The notes under the pieces are model-generated. The model did no database searches, was not told the origin of the DNA, and saw only the letters and a program-made list of their open reading frames with translations. The position numbers were made by a program, and so were the translations under genes. Below, piece by piece: positions 43,501 to 51,088 of a DNA stretch of 64,000 nt; position 1 is the first letter of the stretch; each line of letters starts with the position of its first letter. The stretch is from Hemibagrus wyckioides (lineage: Eukaryota > Chordata > Actinopteri > Siluriformes > Bagridae). The stretch lies in contig NC_080716.1 in the NCBI RefSeq assembly GCF_019097595.1, forward strand, positions 14,594,901 to 14,658,900. The letters are read 5' to 3'.

Positions 43501-46500
43501 CAGTGTTCACTACAAGAGTCTGTTGTGCATGTCTGTGTGATTTAGGCTCAATCACAGGGAGGAAGCACATGAAAGCTGAAAACTAATGCTGTCTATGATT
43601 ATATTAATTATACTGTGTAGTGACCATGTCAAGTGAGTGGAGAAAGAACAGGAAATTAATCCGTTTATTTGATAGTAATATCAAATTATCCACCAGTTGT
43701 GCACCACCAGTTGTGCTGAAAGCCAAACCGCCAGTGTACTCTCATAAGTTAGCACACAGGTATTATATATCGTACATTATTATCTACAAAGCCACTGTAC
43801 TGTATTTGTTATGAGACTCATGATTTCCCAGCTGCTCCATAGAGGATAATGAATTGGAGCTTCTAACTGTTGTTAGTGCTTCAGCCTAATAATGGACAGA
43901 CTAATGCATGAGCAAATTCTGCCCCAGACGTGCAATTAGAAAGACCATTTCAGATCTTTTTTTTTTGTGTTCATAAAACAGACAGTTGGAAAGATGCATC
44001 TAAAAAGTAAGTGCTTAATGTACTTTGATTGATTTGCCCCCTGTTGGTATTTAGAGCCAGAGACCAATGTGAACTAACTTAAGTGAATAAAACCATGAAG
44101 CGCTCCGTTTCTAAGAAGTGATTTTGCTGAGAAACATGTGCTTATGGACCATTGTATTTCACCCACAGTGCAAATGGGGAAATTGAATCTAACCCCTCAT
44201 CACTGGGTCCAGACTTACATTACACGCTATTGTAACTACAAATACTTTCTATTAGATTTCCTGTTGTTGCCAAATAATATTATTTAATGTATATAACTGA
44301 ATAATCAGCTCAGTCCTCTAGAAGTTATGAATAATTATTTATTTATTTACAATAAATTACAATAAGGATATACAGCTATGGGGATGATCTGTACAGGAGA
44401 ATGGATGTCTTATGTACAGGTGTAGTACAATGTCTAGAGGTATTACCAAACTATTACCATATTCTGTTATTATTATGCATGTTTTGTCTACATGTGATGA
44501 CACTCACAGCTCCACAAGTCATGCATCTAATTATTGCTCTCATTTACATGCATTAAAATGGTCTACTAACAAATATACCAGAAGTAAAACAGAACAAGAA
44601 AATAATGCATTCAACAGAACAGACATGACTTGTGGCTGTTTAACCAAAACATGGTAATATTCTACTTTAACATTAGACTTGTCAGTTATGTCTTGTCTGA
44701 ACTACTACATTTGAATATGGGTCCAAATTTACATTCCTCACTCTTGTAACTACAAACTTTTCTTATTTCTTTTACTGTAGTTACTGAATAATTCATAGTA
44801 ATCACTGAATAATATGAATAATAAGTTAAGATTTTAAAAATCTTAAGCTAGAATCATGCTGCGTAATTAATTTATTTTTATAACTCAGAACAATAGCATT
44901 TATGAATAAACTTATGAATAAATCCTGGAGAGCACTTCTAGCAAAGTCATGTAGTGACACATTATGCAGAATTTGCAATAAATACCGCCATGATAGAGCA
45001 CTCACTTCTACTCCCTTTCTTGCCTATGTGCATGTCCGACTACACGAGCACCAGTGAATCCTGTTCTTTTTCTCCATCTGTCCGCATGTCAAAGCATATT
45101 ACAGTGATATGCAGAGCTATTCACTTAACAGCTTGTTATCATGATCAGAGCTACATGTGTCATCCTTGAAAGCTGACAATAACATTCTTTCATTTGTGTC
45201 TTCCTCACTGAATGTTATATATATCGTTTTATATAATGTGCGTTTTTGTAGAATGCTATAGGGCGTCAGATTTCTTTCACGAGAAAGTATTGGCCTGCTT
45301 TATATATTCATTTCTCACCAGTCATCATGGATCATTATCTCTTGGGTTTTGTCTGCACTTCTATTCACTGTATAGTGAGAGACACTTATCACTCAGCTCT
45401 TTCCCATCCATGTCAGTTCCTTCCTCTTGCTAATTAATTGCTAGCATTGTTGAGCGGTTCTCTCTTGACATACCATGCATGCTTTTTACTGCTCAGCCTT
45501 GTAATTTATCTGTATTCCTGTTAATTCACATCTCCTTGGTTGGAAGTGCATATTTTCTCTTCCATTTAATTCTCTTTATACTAGGGATAGATTACTTCCA
45601 TACTTTCCACTACACCAAAAAGTTCTTCAAGATCTTGGCATGCATGTTTACATTCAGTACAAGGAATTCAGCTATAGAGGTAGCTGTTAAACACCGCTAT
45701 GTTTATCACCAATCAACAGCTAGAATCAATATCCTTTAATTGACACACAATGGTGTTTTGCACAATTGAGTGCCCAAAGTGGTTTATGTGATGTAACTAC
45801 TACAATGCCCTGATTTCATTATAAAGGTATAAATGGTCTTATAATTAGTGTTTTATTTGTCCTCTTATGTACAAAAATAAGTCAAGTGAAGATGGACCTC
45901 TGTTAAATCCCAGCTCTTTCTCACAGCATGCTTGTGTTTTCTCTGGCTTTTTATTAATGACACCGTAGTGACACTGCCTTATCTTTTAAGCACTTAGTTC
46001 AATTCCATTTGAGAGCTCTTGCTATAAATCAGGGTGAGCCTTCCTATTCATTTTGGCTGCTGAATCAGCTACACTGATACAATGAAGAATAATCAACTCT
46101 CACAACAAAGAGAATGATGAATAAAGCCTCTCAGCATGAATGGCTTCTTCGGTCTTTAAGGGAACTGCTATTTGGTATGAGATGCCATTATTGCATACAT
46201 GAAGTTTATATCATATAAAATTGCTTTGTGCTTATTACTCTACATTTCCGCCAAGTGAAATACATTTCAGCTTCTAAAAAATGGGCTCATGGTATGGTTT
46301 ATACAACACACAATCAGCACTATTGTGTAAATATTTCTTACAGCAGTTGCACATAACTTTAAAAGAACATTTTAACTGAAGGTTATAGTAGATGGTTAAA
46401 TAATGATTTTTCTTTCTTTCAGGAATGTCCAAGTGGTGTGGTCAATGAAGACACATTTAAGGACATTTACGCACAGTTCTTTCCACAAGGAGGTCAGTAT

Positions 46501-48963
46501 ATCTCTGGATATTACCTTCCTTTAAATGCTTCACTGAATCATAGTTCCATCAGCATAGTCCCGTGTAGCAACTGATCCTGTCTATATTGCAGTGTGTTGT
46601 TGCTGTATCTTGTGTGCTAGCTATTCAAAGATGTAAGAGAAAGTTTTAGTGAAAAGTGTGGAATAAGTTTTATGAATGAATCCCAAACTGATCAAGCTGA
46701 GCAACTTATTCTTTAAAGTCAGTCTTCAAATATGACTTTGCAATTCTATAACCATGAATTAGCATTCTGCGTGAGGAATAATCACAAAAATATATAAAAG
46801 TGCCGAGTCTGATTGTGCTGAATACAAAAATAAAGCCGCCAGTATTAAACTAAAATTAATTGGGAACTATATTCTTGTCAGAAGTGGGATAAGAAATGAC
46901 AGAAAATGCAGTAAAAAAAAAATAAAATAAAATTACAGTGCTTGGTTTCTGTTTCAGACGCATCCACGTATGCACATTTTCTGTTCAACGCATTTGACAC
47001 AGACCACAACGGCGCAGTGAGTTTTGAAGTAAGAAAAGTTTCCACACATATTTAAAGCATGCATATACTGAAAGCTTCCTCACACTGATCATCGGTTGTT
47101 CTAACACTGGTCTTGTGAATGTTCATAGTTTGCTATAAATATTTATCGATCGCAGTTGACCGTGTTGTTGGGTGCATTGTCTGTCTTTCCACATATAATA
47201 AATATGGATGTCAGTTCATCTGTTAGCAAACTGCATAGCCTACAGTATGTCGGCAGTTAAATTGTAATCAGCATTGGAAATGAATGAAAATTGGCTTTGT
47301 ATATTAATTAGAATCATGAGAATTTATGAGCTTCTTCTTCACAAACGTCTGCAGGCCTGTTGGTTATTTCTCATAAATCTCACAGCCTGGTTTTAATGTT
47401 TACTTAAAAAATAATGAAACGCTTTACAGCCTTTATGTTGTGTAAAATGTAGTTGCATGTATTTTTCAAGGAAAAAAAAAATATTATGGCAAATGTGGTT
47501 ATAGAGTGGAGTGCTGTGATAGTACTTTAAAAGATCATTATTTCCCTATATCAGCACTTCCCATTGTGCTTTATTATTTAATATATTTTTTTGTAATTAA
47601 AGAATGACATATTATACTTTTATCCATTTATAGTTGTATTTAATGTTGTGGATCGCTTGATCCTTATACATACAGCATTTTTTTTGTGTGTGTGATGTCA
47701 CACTCCACAGCAATGGTTATTGGCTTAGATGAAAATAAACAGGGCTTTAAAAATTTGTATTTTTTATCATTATTTGCTTTTTTCTTACTTATAATAATTG
47801 TAATTATAATAATTTTATCTCCATTTCGATGTTATTATGGAACAGTGTGGATTTCTTGCCAAAAGTGGACTCACACGTCTCCCCTTTCCCATCGACCTGC
47901 TCACCAGCAGCTGAACACACTCTTGACACAGAAACCCAACAGTGCCCTGATTAATCTTATAACAAACATGTGGTGATAAAATTATTCATTTGTTCATACA
48001 GATTGAAAATGTCTGATTCCTTGTATGAGTTGCAAGTCTCTGTATAAATTACTAAAGAAACGATACCATTTGACTTGCATTGCAGCCAGAACTATTAATT
48101 AACACCTAAAGCAGCACTGTGGTATAATTACTCTTAAGAGACTACACTGATGGATGAATCAGGTTCATTGTGCTTGATCTGATTGCAGGATTTCGTAATG
48201 GGATTGTCTATACTGCTGCGAGGAACAGTTCAGGAGAAACTCAACTGGGCATTTAACCTGTATGATATTAATAAAGATGGATATATAACAAAAGAGGTAT
48301 TACAAGTTATACAGTAGGAAAAAAATAACATGAATTAAAAAAAGGATGTTAATGTAATAAATGAAAAACAATCCTTTGTGATGTGCATCACAGGAAATGT
48401 TAGACATCATGAAAGCCATTTATGACATGATGGGCAAGTGGACATATCCTATTCTTAAAGAGGAAACTCCAAGACAACACGTGGAGATATTTTTCCAGGT
48501 AAGAAGTCTTTCTACCACTCCATTCTTTATCATTATACAGCTTGTTATTTCTAGAGGTCTTGGATGATAAATAAAATGTTTTTTTCTTTCGGACAGAAAA
48601 TGGACAAAAACAAGGATGGTGTGGTCACCATTGACGAGTTTATAGACTGCTGCCAAAATGTAAGACTGGTTTATTATTTTTAACAAGTTCCTCGTGCATA
48701 GATAGAGTTAAGTTTCCTTACAATAGTTACCAGGATCATTTTCACAACATCACTTAAGGGAATAGGAATGATTATTAGAAAAAAATGGAAAATTCACTCC
48801 GCTATCCACGTCGCCTACTCTAGAGCAAAGCTAATTGAAAAAATAATGAATTTACTGAGACCAAGCTTTTTAATGATTAACTTAAAATGACTCACTCGTG
48901 TTTGCATTTCTGCAGGACGAAAACATCATGAGATCGATGCAGATTTTTGAAAACGTTATTTAA
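3544..48963 (+). CDS. kcnip4: Kv channel-interacting protein 4, spliced gene with two alternative first exons
   Basis: Coding segments are 3544-3643 or 17765-17876 (alternative first exons), then 37861-37985, 46423-46492, 46958-47028, 48189-48296, 48394-48498, 48597-48659 and 48916-48963. Every join keeps frame, giving 229 or 233 residues. KChIPs are neuronal-calcium-sensor-type EF-hand proteins that bind the cytosolic N-terminus of Kv4 channels and control their surface expression and inactivation. In the 229-residue form EF1 (about 76-98) is degenerate; EF2 (112-123, [12 protein letters not shown]), EF3 (148-159, [12 protein letters not shown]) and EF4 (196-207, [12 protein letters not shown]) have complete calcium-binding loops. 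The core resembles remembered mammalian KChIP4 more than KChIP1, 2 or 3, and both first exons match known KChIP4 N-termini. The stop TAA is followed directly by TAG. Differences from the mammalian protein as I recall it include GKWTYP (mammal GKCTYP) and DCCQN (mammal ESCQK). The paralogue call rests on memory, not on a search. Confidence 0.93.
3644..6098 (+). other. kcnip4 intron 1, first part: nothing recognised
   Basis: AT-rich intron with no coding block, SINE or clear transposon that I could name. Confidence 0.6.
6099..6570 (-). mobile_element. short Tc1-like element with inverted ends in kcnip4 intron 1
   Basis: The inverted ends are ACACTGATCAGCCATTACAT (6099-6118) and its near complement ending at 6570. 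On the - strand it retains remnants of the transposase N-terminal helix-turn-helix, in the same family as the copy at 33721. Most of the coding part is deleted. Just inside the left end is a perfect 12-bp hairpin (6146-6178). Confidence 0.75.
9060..9097. repeat. (CA)n microsatellite, interrupted
   Basis: CA repeats interrupted by AA and GC steps. Confidence 0.9.
10835..10906 (-). mobile_element. LINE-type tail fragment
   Basis: TTCATCTTCAGTAACCTCTG followed by CAGAGCCGCGGAGGATCCAG is the reverse of the tail motif seen near 56490-56640. It is a short, diverged fragment. Confidence 0.45.
13345..13374. repeat. (CT)n microsatellite
   Basis: A long CT run preceded by an impure C/T tract. Confidence 0.9.
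14037..14230. repeat. dispersed fish repeat (unnamed) in kcnip4 intron 1
   Basis: GTCACAAAGCAGCTTTACAG, GAGCAAGCCAGCGGCGAAG, CTTGAGAGGAACCAGACTCA and GGGTGACACC are blocks of a repeat I recognise as very frequent in otophysan fish sequence. Class and ends are not clear. Confidence 0.5.
16929..16940 (+). promoter_or_regulatory. CTCF-like core motif
   Basis: CCAGCAGGGGGC fits the CTCF core CCASYAGRKGGC exactly and is followed by AG. It lies about 840 bp before the second kcnip4 start codon. Binding cannot be judged from sequence. Confidence 0.35.
17235..17270. repeat. (TA)n microsatellite
   Basis: About 18 TA units, roughly 70 bp before the CpG-rich island of the second kcnip4 first exon. Confidence 0.9.
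17340..17764 (+). promoter_or_regulatory. kcnip4: CpG-rich promoter/5'UTR island before the second kcnip4 first exon
   Basis: About 0.5 kb here is visibly richer in G+C and CpG than the surrounding AT-rich intron, beginning just after a long (TA)n tract. The left half is a C/T-rich tract and the right half is GC-rich leader running into the start codon at 17765. The reading frame of the exon stays open back to 17525 but has no ATG before 17765, so this part is read as 5'UTR. A CpG island next to a first exon fits an independent internal promoter; that is inferred. Confidence 0.5.
17765..17876 (+). CDS. kcnip4: kcnip4 second alternative first exon, hydrophobic N-terminus
   Basis: This exon encodes 37 residues plus one base, starting [12 protein letters not shown] and ending ISFSE, then a GTAAGC donor at 17877. 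Residues 14-33 are strongly hydrophobic ([17 protein letters not shown]). It closely matches a known mammalian KChIP4 isoform N-terminus of the same length, recalled as beginning MLTLEWESEGLQ. It ends in phase 1, as the KIS exon does, and can join the exon at 37861, giving a 233-residue protein. The start is fixed by the family match and by the lack of any earlier in-frame ATG. It lies inside the first intron of the KIS isoform. Confidence 0.93.
17877..22324 (+). other. kcnip4 intron 1 after the second first exon
   Basis: AT-rich with one (CA)n tract. Nothing gene-like. Confidence 0.6.
21409..21432. repeat. (CA)n microsatellite
   Basis: Twelve CA units. Confidence 0.9.
22325..22540 (+). mobile_element. 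3' tail of an RTE-type LINE
   Basis: The motif GGGTTGCGTCAGGAAGGGCA, AAATCAAATATGCAGATCA, and the ending GGTGACCCCTACCAGGAGCA are hallmarks of a common fish LINE 3' end. It is a 5'-truncated copy in kcnip4 intron 1. The clade name is from memory. Confidence 0.65.
22541..28979 (+). other. kcnip4 intron 1, unique-looking
   Basis: No exon or transposon recognised; one (GA)n tract. Confidence 0.6.
28551..28579. repeat. (GA)n microsatellite
   Basis: About 14 GA units, ending GGGAG. Confidence 0.9.
28980..29600. mobile_element. degenerate DNA-transposon-like repeat
   Basis: The stretch near 29230-29340 (CAGGTTTTCAGTAGGGTTCA, then similar text ending TGTATGTTTAGAAAC) resembles the antisense strand of a widespread fish DNA-transposon family. 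It is heavily decayed with no clear ends. The family name is uncertain. Confidence 0.4.
29601..31451 (+). other. kcnip4 intron 1, unique-looking
   Basis: Nothing recognised. A short (TA)n lies near 30525. Confidence 0.6.
31452..32493 (+). mobile_element. Tc1-like element with 30-bp inverted ends, decayed transposase
   Basis: The terminal repeats 31452-31481 and 32464-32493 are inverse complements with one mismatch visible (CCTGATATTTAC...GTTAAACA). Inside, near 32100-32210, [11 protein letters not shown] and, after a frameshift, VLDWPSQSQ match the Tc1 transposase catalytic region (QQDN..KHT, WPSQSPDLNP). It is multiply frameshifted and dead. It may extend further outwards, because weaker similarity continues beyond both repeats. 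Confidence 0.8.
32622..33600 (+). mobile_element. Tc1-like transposase fossil of a second family
   Basis: It starts with a TCTACACACCCTTG end common in fish Tc1-like elements. Decayed coding is visible on the + strand: [12 protein letters not shown] near 32870, [10 protein letters not shown] near 33150, [10 protein letters not shown] near 33310 and [13 protein letters not shown] near 33400. These are helix-turn-helix and catalytic-domain landmarks in correct order. The right end is not defined. It sits directly between two other Tc1-type elements. Confidence 0.8.
33692..33718. repeat. (GT)n microsatellite next to a Tc1-like end
   Basis: About 13 GT units ending within a few bases of the inverted repeat at 33721. 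Confidence 0.9.
33721..34167 (+). mobile_element. Tc1-like element with inverted ends, internally deleted
   Basis: The ends are ACACCAATCAGGCATAACAT and its near complement ending at 34167. 33828-34107 encodes a Tc1-type helix-turn-helix region ([20 protein letters not shown] and [16 protein letters not shown]), interrupted by one TGA near 33986. The catalytic half is gone. It abuts a (GT)n tract at 33692-33718 and is the same family as the copy at 6099. Confidence 0.85.
34793..35180 (+). repeat. tandem pair of an unidentified roughly 0.2-kb repeat unit
   Basis: Units start at 34793 (CAACTGCATTAACCCATAAA) and 35007 (CAACTGTTTTAACCCATTAA). Each later has a CACTCTC-CTACAA-like block followed by a T-rich tract and a GTTAGTGAATAATTC or TGTAGCTACTGAA block. 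Related single pieces lie at 44209-44320 and 44715-44825. Confidence 0.5.
36431..36600 (+). repeat. tRNA-derived SINE, copy 1
   Basis: The head has a Pol III A box (TAGCTCAGTGG) and a B-box-like AGTTTGAATCTC about 45 bp later. The body (CCAAGCTGCTAC, CCTCAATTGCTCAG) and the tail GGCATCTGCCAAATGGCATG follow. It resembles SINEs known from catfish and relatives. A second copy follows 26 bp later in the same orientation. Confidence 0.75.
36627..36794 (+). repeat. tRNA-derived SINE, copy 2 (diverged)
   Basis: It starts GGTAGCTCAGTGGTTATGAC and keeps CTACTGATCAG and GCTCAGTTATATAAATGA, with a diverged tail. It is in the same orientation as copy 1. The B box is damaged. Confidence 0.7.
37226..37265 (-). 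mobile_element. LINE-type tail fragment with ATTC repeats
   Basis: ATTCATTCATTCATCTGCCT then TATCCTGATCAGGACCAC is the reverse of the same tail family. It is very short. Confidence 0.4.
37861..37985 (+). CDS. kcnip4: kcnip4 first shared exon
   Basis: 125 bp; acceptor TTCCACAG, donor GTGAGC. It completes a split Asp codon and reads [20 protein letters not shown] through [10 protein letters not shown]. This is the conserved linker and first helix that precede EF1 in all KChIPs. Every alternative N-terminus joins here. Confidence 0.95.
38569..39042 (+). repeat. copy 1 of a roughly 0.5-kb repeat
   Basis: It begins ATGTTGGAATTGGTATAATG, contains GACACATGCAATGTGCTTAA and AATAAATTGAATTGAGATTG, and ends near CATTATGCTAGTTGAAG. 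A second copy lies at 41674-42276 in the same orientation. Copy 1 keeps an uninterrupted CAAAATGATCAT (38816-38827) where copy 2 has an insert. Confidence 0.75.
39043..41673 (+). other. kcnip4 intron 2 between the two repeat copies
   Basis: AT-rich, no coding. 40780-41060 looks like dense unique sequence, possibly conserved non-coding; this cannot be shown here. Confidence 0.5.
41861..41894. repeat. perfect hairpin, 14-bp stem and 6-nt loop
   Basis: GTTTAACATACATG, loop TATTAT, then CATGTATGTTAAAC. It is not present at the matching place in repeat copy 1. Confidence 0.9.
41987..42101 (-). mobile_element. LINE-type tail insertion with 12-bp target-site duplication
   Basis: CAAAATGATCAT at 41975-41986 and again at 42102-42113 flanks the insert. 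The insert reads (CCAT)n, CTATACCGCTTATTCC, AATTAGGGTCACGGGGGTC and on to GTACACCCTGGACAGGTC, the reverse of the tail at 400-546. The empty site is preserved in copy 1 of the host repeat. Confidence 0.85.
42277..42658 (+). mobile_element. solo LTR of an LTR retrotransposon with 5-bp target duplication
   Basis: The element starts TGTCAGGAAC and ends ACGTTACA (TGT...ACA). It is flanked by AGATT on both sides (42272-42276 and 42659-42663). It contains AATAAA at 42544-42549 and no coding sequence. A single LTR with a 5-bp duplication is the usual product of recombination between two LTRs. The last third carries a Pol III B-box-like GGTTCGAGCCC (42624-42634) and an inverted pair CTCCATGG/CCATGGAG. 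The family is not identified. Confidence 0.8.
43232..43258. repeat. (AC)n microsatellite
   Basis: About 13 AC units. Confidence 0.9.
44209..44320 (+). repeat. diverged copy of the 34.8-kb repeat unit
   Basis: GGGTCCAGACTTACATTACA, GTAACTACAAATACTTTCTA and AACTGAATAATCA echo the units at 34793 and 35007 and the copy at 44715. Confidence 0.4.
44715..44825 (+). repeat. copy of the 34.8-kb repeat unit
   Basis: GGGTCCAAATTTACATTCCT, CTCTTGTAACTACAAAC and TTTACTGTAGTTACTGAATA then ATTCATAGTA match the unit near 34900 best. Confidence 0.5.
46423..46492 (+). CDS. kcnip4: kcnip4 exon, EF1
   Basis: 70 bp; acceptor CTTTCAG, donor GTCAGT. It reads [12 protein letters not shown] then [11 protein letters not shown]. 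This is the first EF-hand, which in KChIPs is degenerate and binds no calcium (Cys-Pro occurs in the loop). It ends in phase 1. Confidence 0.95.
46958..47028 (+). CDS. kcnip4: kcnip4 exon, EF2
   Basis: 71 bp; acceptor GTTTCAG, donor GTAAGA. It reads [12 protein letters not shown] then the EF2 loop [11 protein letters not shown], completed by the Asp of the next exon. The loop is identical to the KChIP4 loop as remembered. Confidence 0.95.
47029..48188 (+). other. kcnip4 intron between EF2 and EF3 exons
   Basis: About 1.2 kb, AT-rich. An open frame at 47686-47976 has no family similarity and no splice logic. Confidence 0.7.
48189..48296 (+). CDS. kcnip4: kcnip4 exon, EF2 exit helix and EF3
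   Basis: 108 bp in phase 0; acceptor GATTGCAG, donor GTATTA. It encodes [17 protein letters not shown], an aromatic helix, and the EF3 loop [11 protein letters not shown], whose last Glu is in the next exon. All expected calcium-coordinating residues are present. Confidence 0.95.
48394..48498 (+). CDS. kcnip4: kcnip4 exon between EF3 and EF4
   Basis: 105 bp in phase 0; acceptor ATCACAG, donor GTAAGA. It reads [16 protein letters not shown] then [19 protein letters not shown]. The preceding intron is only 97 bp. Trp after GK replaces the Cys or Tyr remembered at this place in mammalian KChIPs. Confidence 0.95.
48597..48659 (+). CDS. kcnip4: kcnip4 exon, EF4
   Basis: 63 bp in phase 0; acceptor GGACAG, donor GTAAGA. 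It encodes [21 protein letters not shown], with a complete EF4 loop starting at the Asp of MDK. The exon ends in CCQN where mammalian KChIP4 has SCQK. Confidence 0.95.
48916..48963 (+). CDS. kcnip4: kcnip4 last coding exon
   Basis: Acceptor TTTCTGCAG. It reads [15 protein letters not shown] then TAA TAG. The C-terminus ENVI is the family ending; this terminal helix closes the hydrophobic groove that receives the Kv4 N-terminus. Confidence 0.95.
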   Translation, partial: DENIMRSMQIFENVI

Positions 48964-49911
48964 TAGCCGAATGGACGACATACCTCCGGTGGCTGGTCGG
49001 CTCATGCAAGCACCTTTCTGCTCCACGTGTGCCGATATCATTAAAGAGAAATGTATTTGAATGGAAGGCAAACTCAACCAAGACAACACCTTTCTTTGGG
49101 GTTCAAACTACATTTCAGTTCATTTCATTGCAGCTCCTGTTTAGAGGTCATGCTTTTAATTAACAGCAACTGCCATTTGAAAGGTTTTTGTGCATGGGAG
49201 TATACCGAACGCCGCCTATATAGGAGGATATGCTGGAACGGATTACTTTTAATCTCCCAGCCATGTTCCATTAAATGTTACCAGTAATACTGAAACAAAA
49301 TGAAAATGTTTTCATTACCTCTTACAGTAGTAGCATTTATTTCTACCCATAATGTTGCAACAGTCAGTTTTAACTATGTATTGCAGAGAGCATGTTTTAT
49401 ACACAATGCATGTGGAATCAGTTTTTAGGGTTTAATTTTACTGTAAGTCTGTAAATAAGAGCCCTAACAGACATGTTGATCCTTAATTTAGTTTGTATGT
49501 TGTTATCATTTGTCAAAGCATTGAAACCTATGCCCAAAGGCACAGACATTTTGATTACAGAAAGTTCTAGAGACAAGAGTTTTAGTTGAAAGGCTGATAT
49601 ATATAAATCTTTTTTTTTTTTTCATATATGCTATATCCTTTATTTTTTCCTTTTTTTAAAAGTGTATATTAAATAATTGAATATTGACATAATTGATTAA
49701 TAACTGAATATTTGCCAACGGTATCAGAGTAATAGAAAATATAAACAATAAGTCTTTATTTTTAGATTGATGTTTTGAGTAACTATATTCCGAAAACAAT
49801 GGCATTGCTGATTGATTTTATTTACTAGGATTCTAACATTGTACCAGATATAGAGCACTATTTCACTATTTGAATCGCACAGTATTTGATTTGATTCATG
49901 ATTCTTATGAC

Positions 49912-49939
49912 TGTGTGTGTGTGTGTGTGTGTGTGTGTG
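49912..49939. repeat. (GT)n microsatellite in the kcnip4 3'UTR
   Basis: Fourteen GT units, inside the predicted 3'UTR, so probably transcribed as (GU)n. Confidence 0.9.
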
Positions 49940-50745
49940 CTAAGAACATAACATCAAAAGTCAGAGGAGAGGAACTAATTTGTGCAAATTCAGTGTCTTT
50001 AATTTGGACTTACACTTGAAGTACATTTTTTTTTGTTCTATTTCTAGCCAGTTCTGGCATAGGAACAATGAACATTGCTGCTTTTCATTGCATTATGTCG
50101 CAAGCTACAAAGAGCATCCTTTCATATTTTTCCTTTTTATGTCAATCCAAAGCAGTCGCCCCTTCTTCCCCCTCAGATGTTTTTTTCTCTCTCTCTCTCC
50201 TGTTTTCCGGTATTAAAACTGATTAGCTCCTGCTGACTGAATCAAAGATGTAGGTAGAGCTGTGACTTGCTACAGCACAGACAGAACAGCGAGCATGCTG
50301 GGTAGCAGATGTATGTTTTCTGTCTCCCAGCAGCATCTAATAGCCCTTGTCCAAAGGCATCATTTCCAACTGCCATGTAATGCACTTACCACCAGCAATA
50401 TGCTTCATGGCAGGCACTGGTTTATTTAAGCTGATTTGTGGAAAAACTGCTATTTTATGTTAGAAAATTGTTTCCACATCTTTTAGCTGGTACTGTGAAC
50501 ATGAGAAATGTAGAAAAAAATACACTTTGTAGTTTTTATATTGATTTAAAAAGCATGTTTTTTTCCCCTAAATTTGCTGATGGCAATGACAATTTAATAT
50601 TAAACAGTAACCTTTATTATAGGTCAGTTATTGTCTTCTCAAGGTAAAAAAAAAAGTCAATACGATTATATTTTTTCAAGTAATGTTGCATTAAATGAAA
50701 GCTCCACGATATGTGGTACAGATGTTGTATTTACATTAACATGGT

Positions 50746-50757
50746 GCCACCTACTGG
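50746..50757 (-). promoter_or_regulatory. CTCF-like core motif, reverse orientation
   Basis: GCCACCTACTGG is the reverse of CCAGTAGGTGGC, an exact CTCF core match, near the end of the kcnip4 3'UTR. It is convergent with the motif at 16929. Confidence 0.35.
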
Positions 50758-51064
50758 AAATTTGTTATATGTGCAGGACCAAATCACATTCAATTCACAA
50801 GCCTGTTTCGTTTTGGGATTTGTTCACATACTTTGTAACGTGTTTACGATTGAGCATCACTCCAATTGTCTTTGGAAACATGTCATATGCTGTAGACCTT
50901 TTGCATTGAGAATGCAGTAGAAATGACTGGCAGCTGCATGTTATGTGAATGCTGCAGATGGTTAGTAAGGGATAGTACTGAGTAAAGCAGATCTAGGGCT
51001 CTCTGTGCATCTCACACCTCCCAATGCTATTAGAAGACATAGAGGCATTAGGTGACATTGATTC

Positions 51065-51070
51065 AATAAA
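51065..51070 (+). terminator. polyadenylation signal AATAAA of kcnip4
   Basis: This is the first canonical AATAAA on the + strand after the kcnip4 stop. A GT-rich downstream element follows within 20-40 bases. Position is seen; use is inferred. Confidence 0.55.
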
Positions 51071-51088
51071 CAGCTCTGAATGTACTGT

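Larger units (their letters stand above)
42664..46422 (+). other. end of kcnip4 intron 2
   Basis: Holds an (AC)n tract and two pieces of the 34.8-kb repeat. No exon found before 46423. Confidence 0.6.
48964..51088 (+). other. kcnip4: kcnip4 3'UTR (predicted)
   Basis: No splice-like coding continues after the stop. ATTAAA variants occur (for example near 49040 and 49270), but the first canonical AATAAA is at 51065-51070, followed by a GT-rich stretch suited to cleavage. The predicted UTR of about 2.1 kb carries a (GT)14 tract at 49912-49939 and long T-runs. The end point is inferred. Confidence 0.6.

Noticed and set aside
45212..45739. Consecutive open frames in kcnip4 intron 2
   Set aside because: AT-rich hydrophobic translations without any recognisable family or exon boundary.
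47686..47976. 96-codon frame with a hydrophobic run in a kcnip4 intron
   Set aside because: The hydrophobic part is a translated T-rich tract; no known domain.
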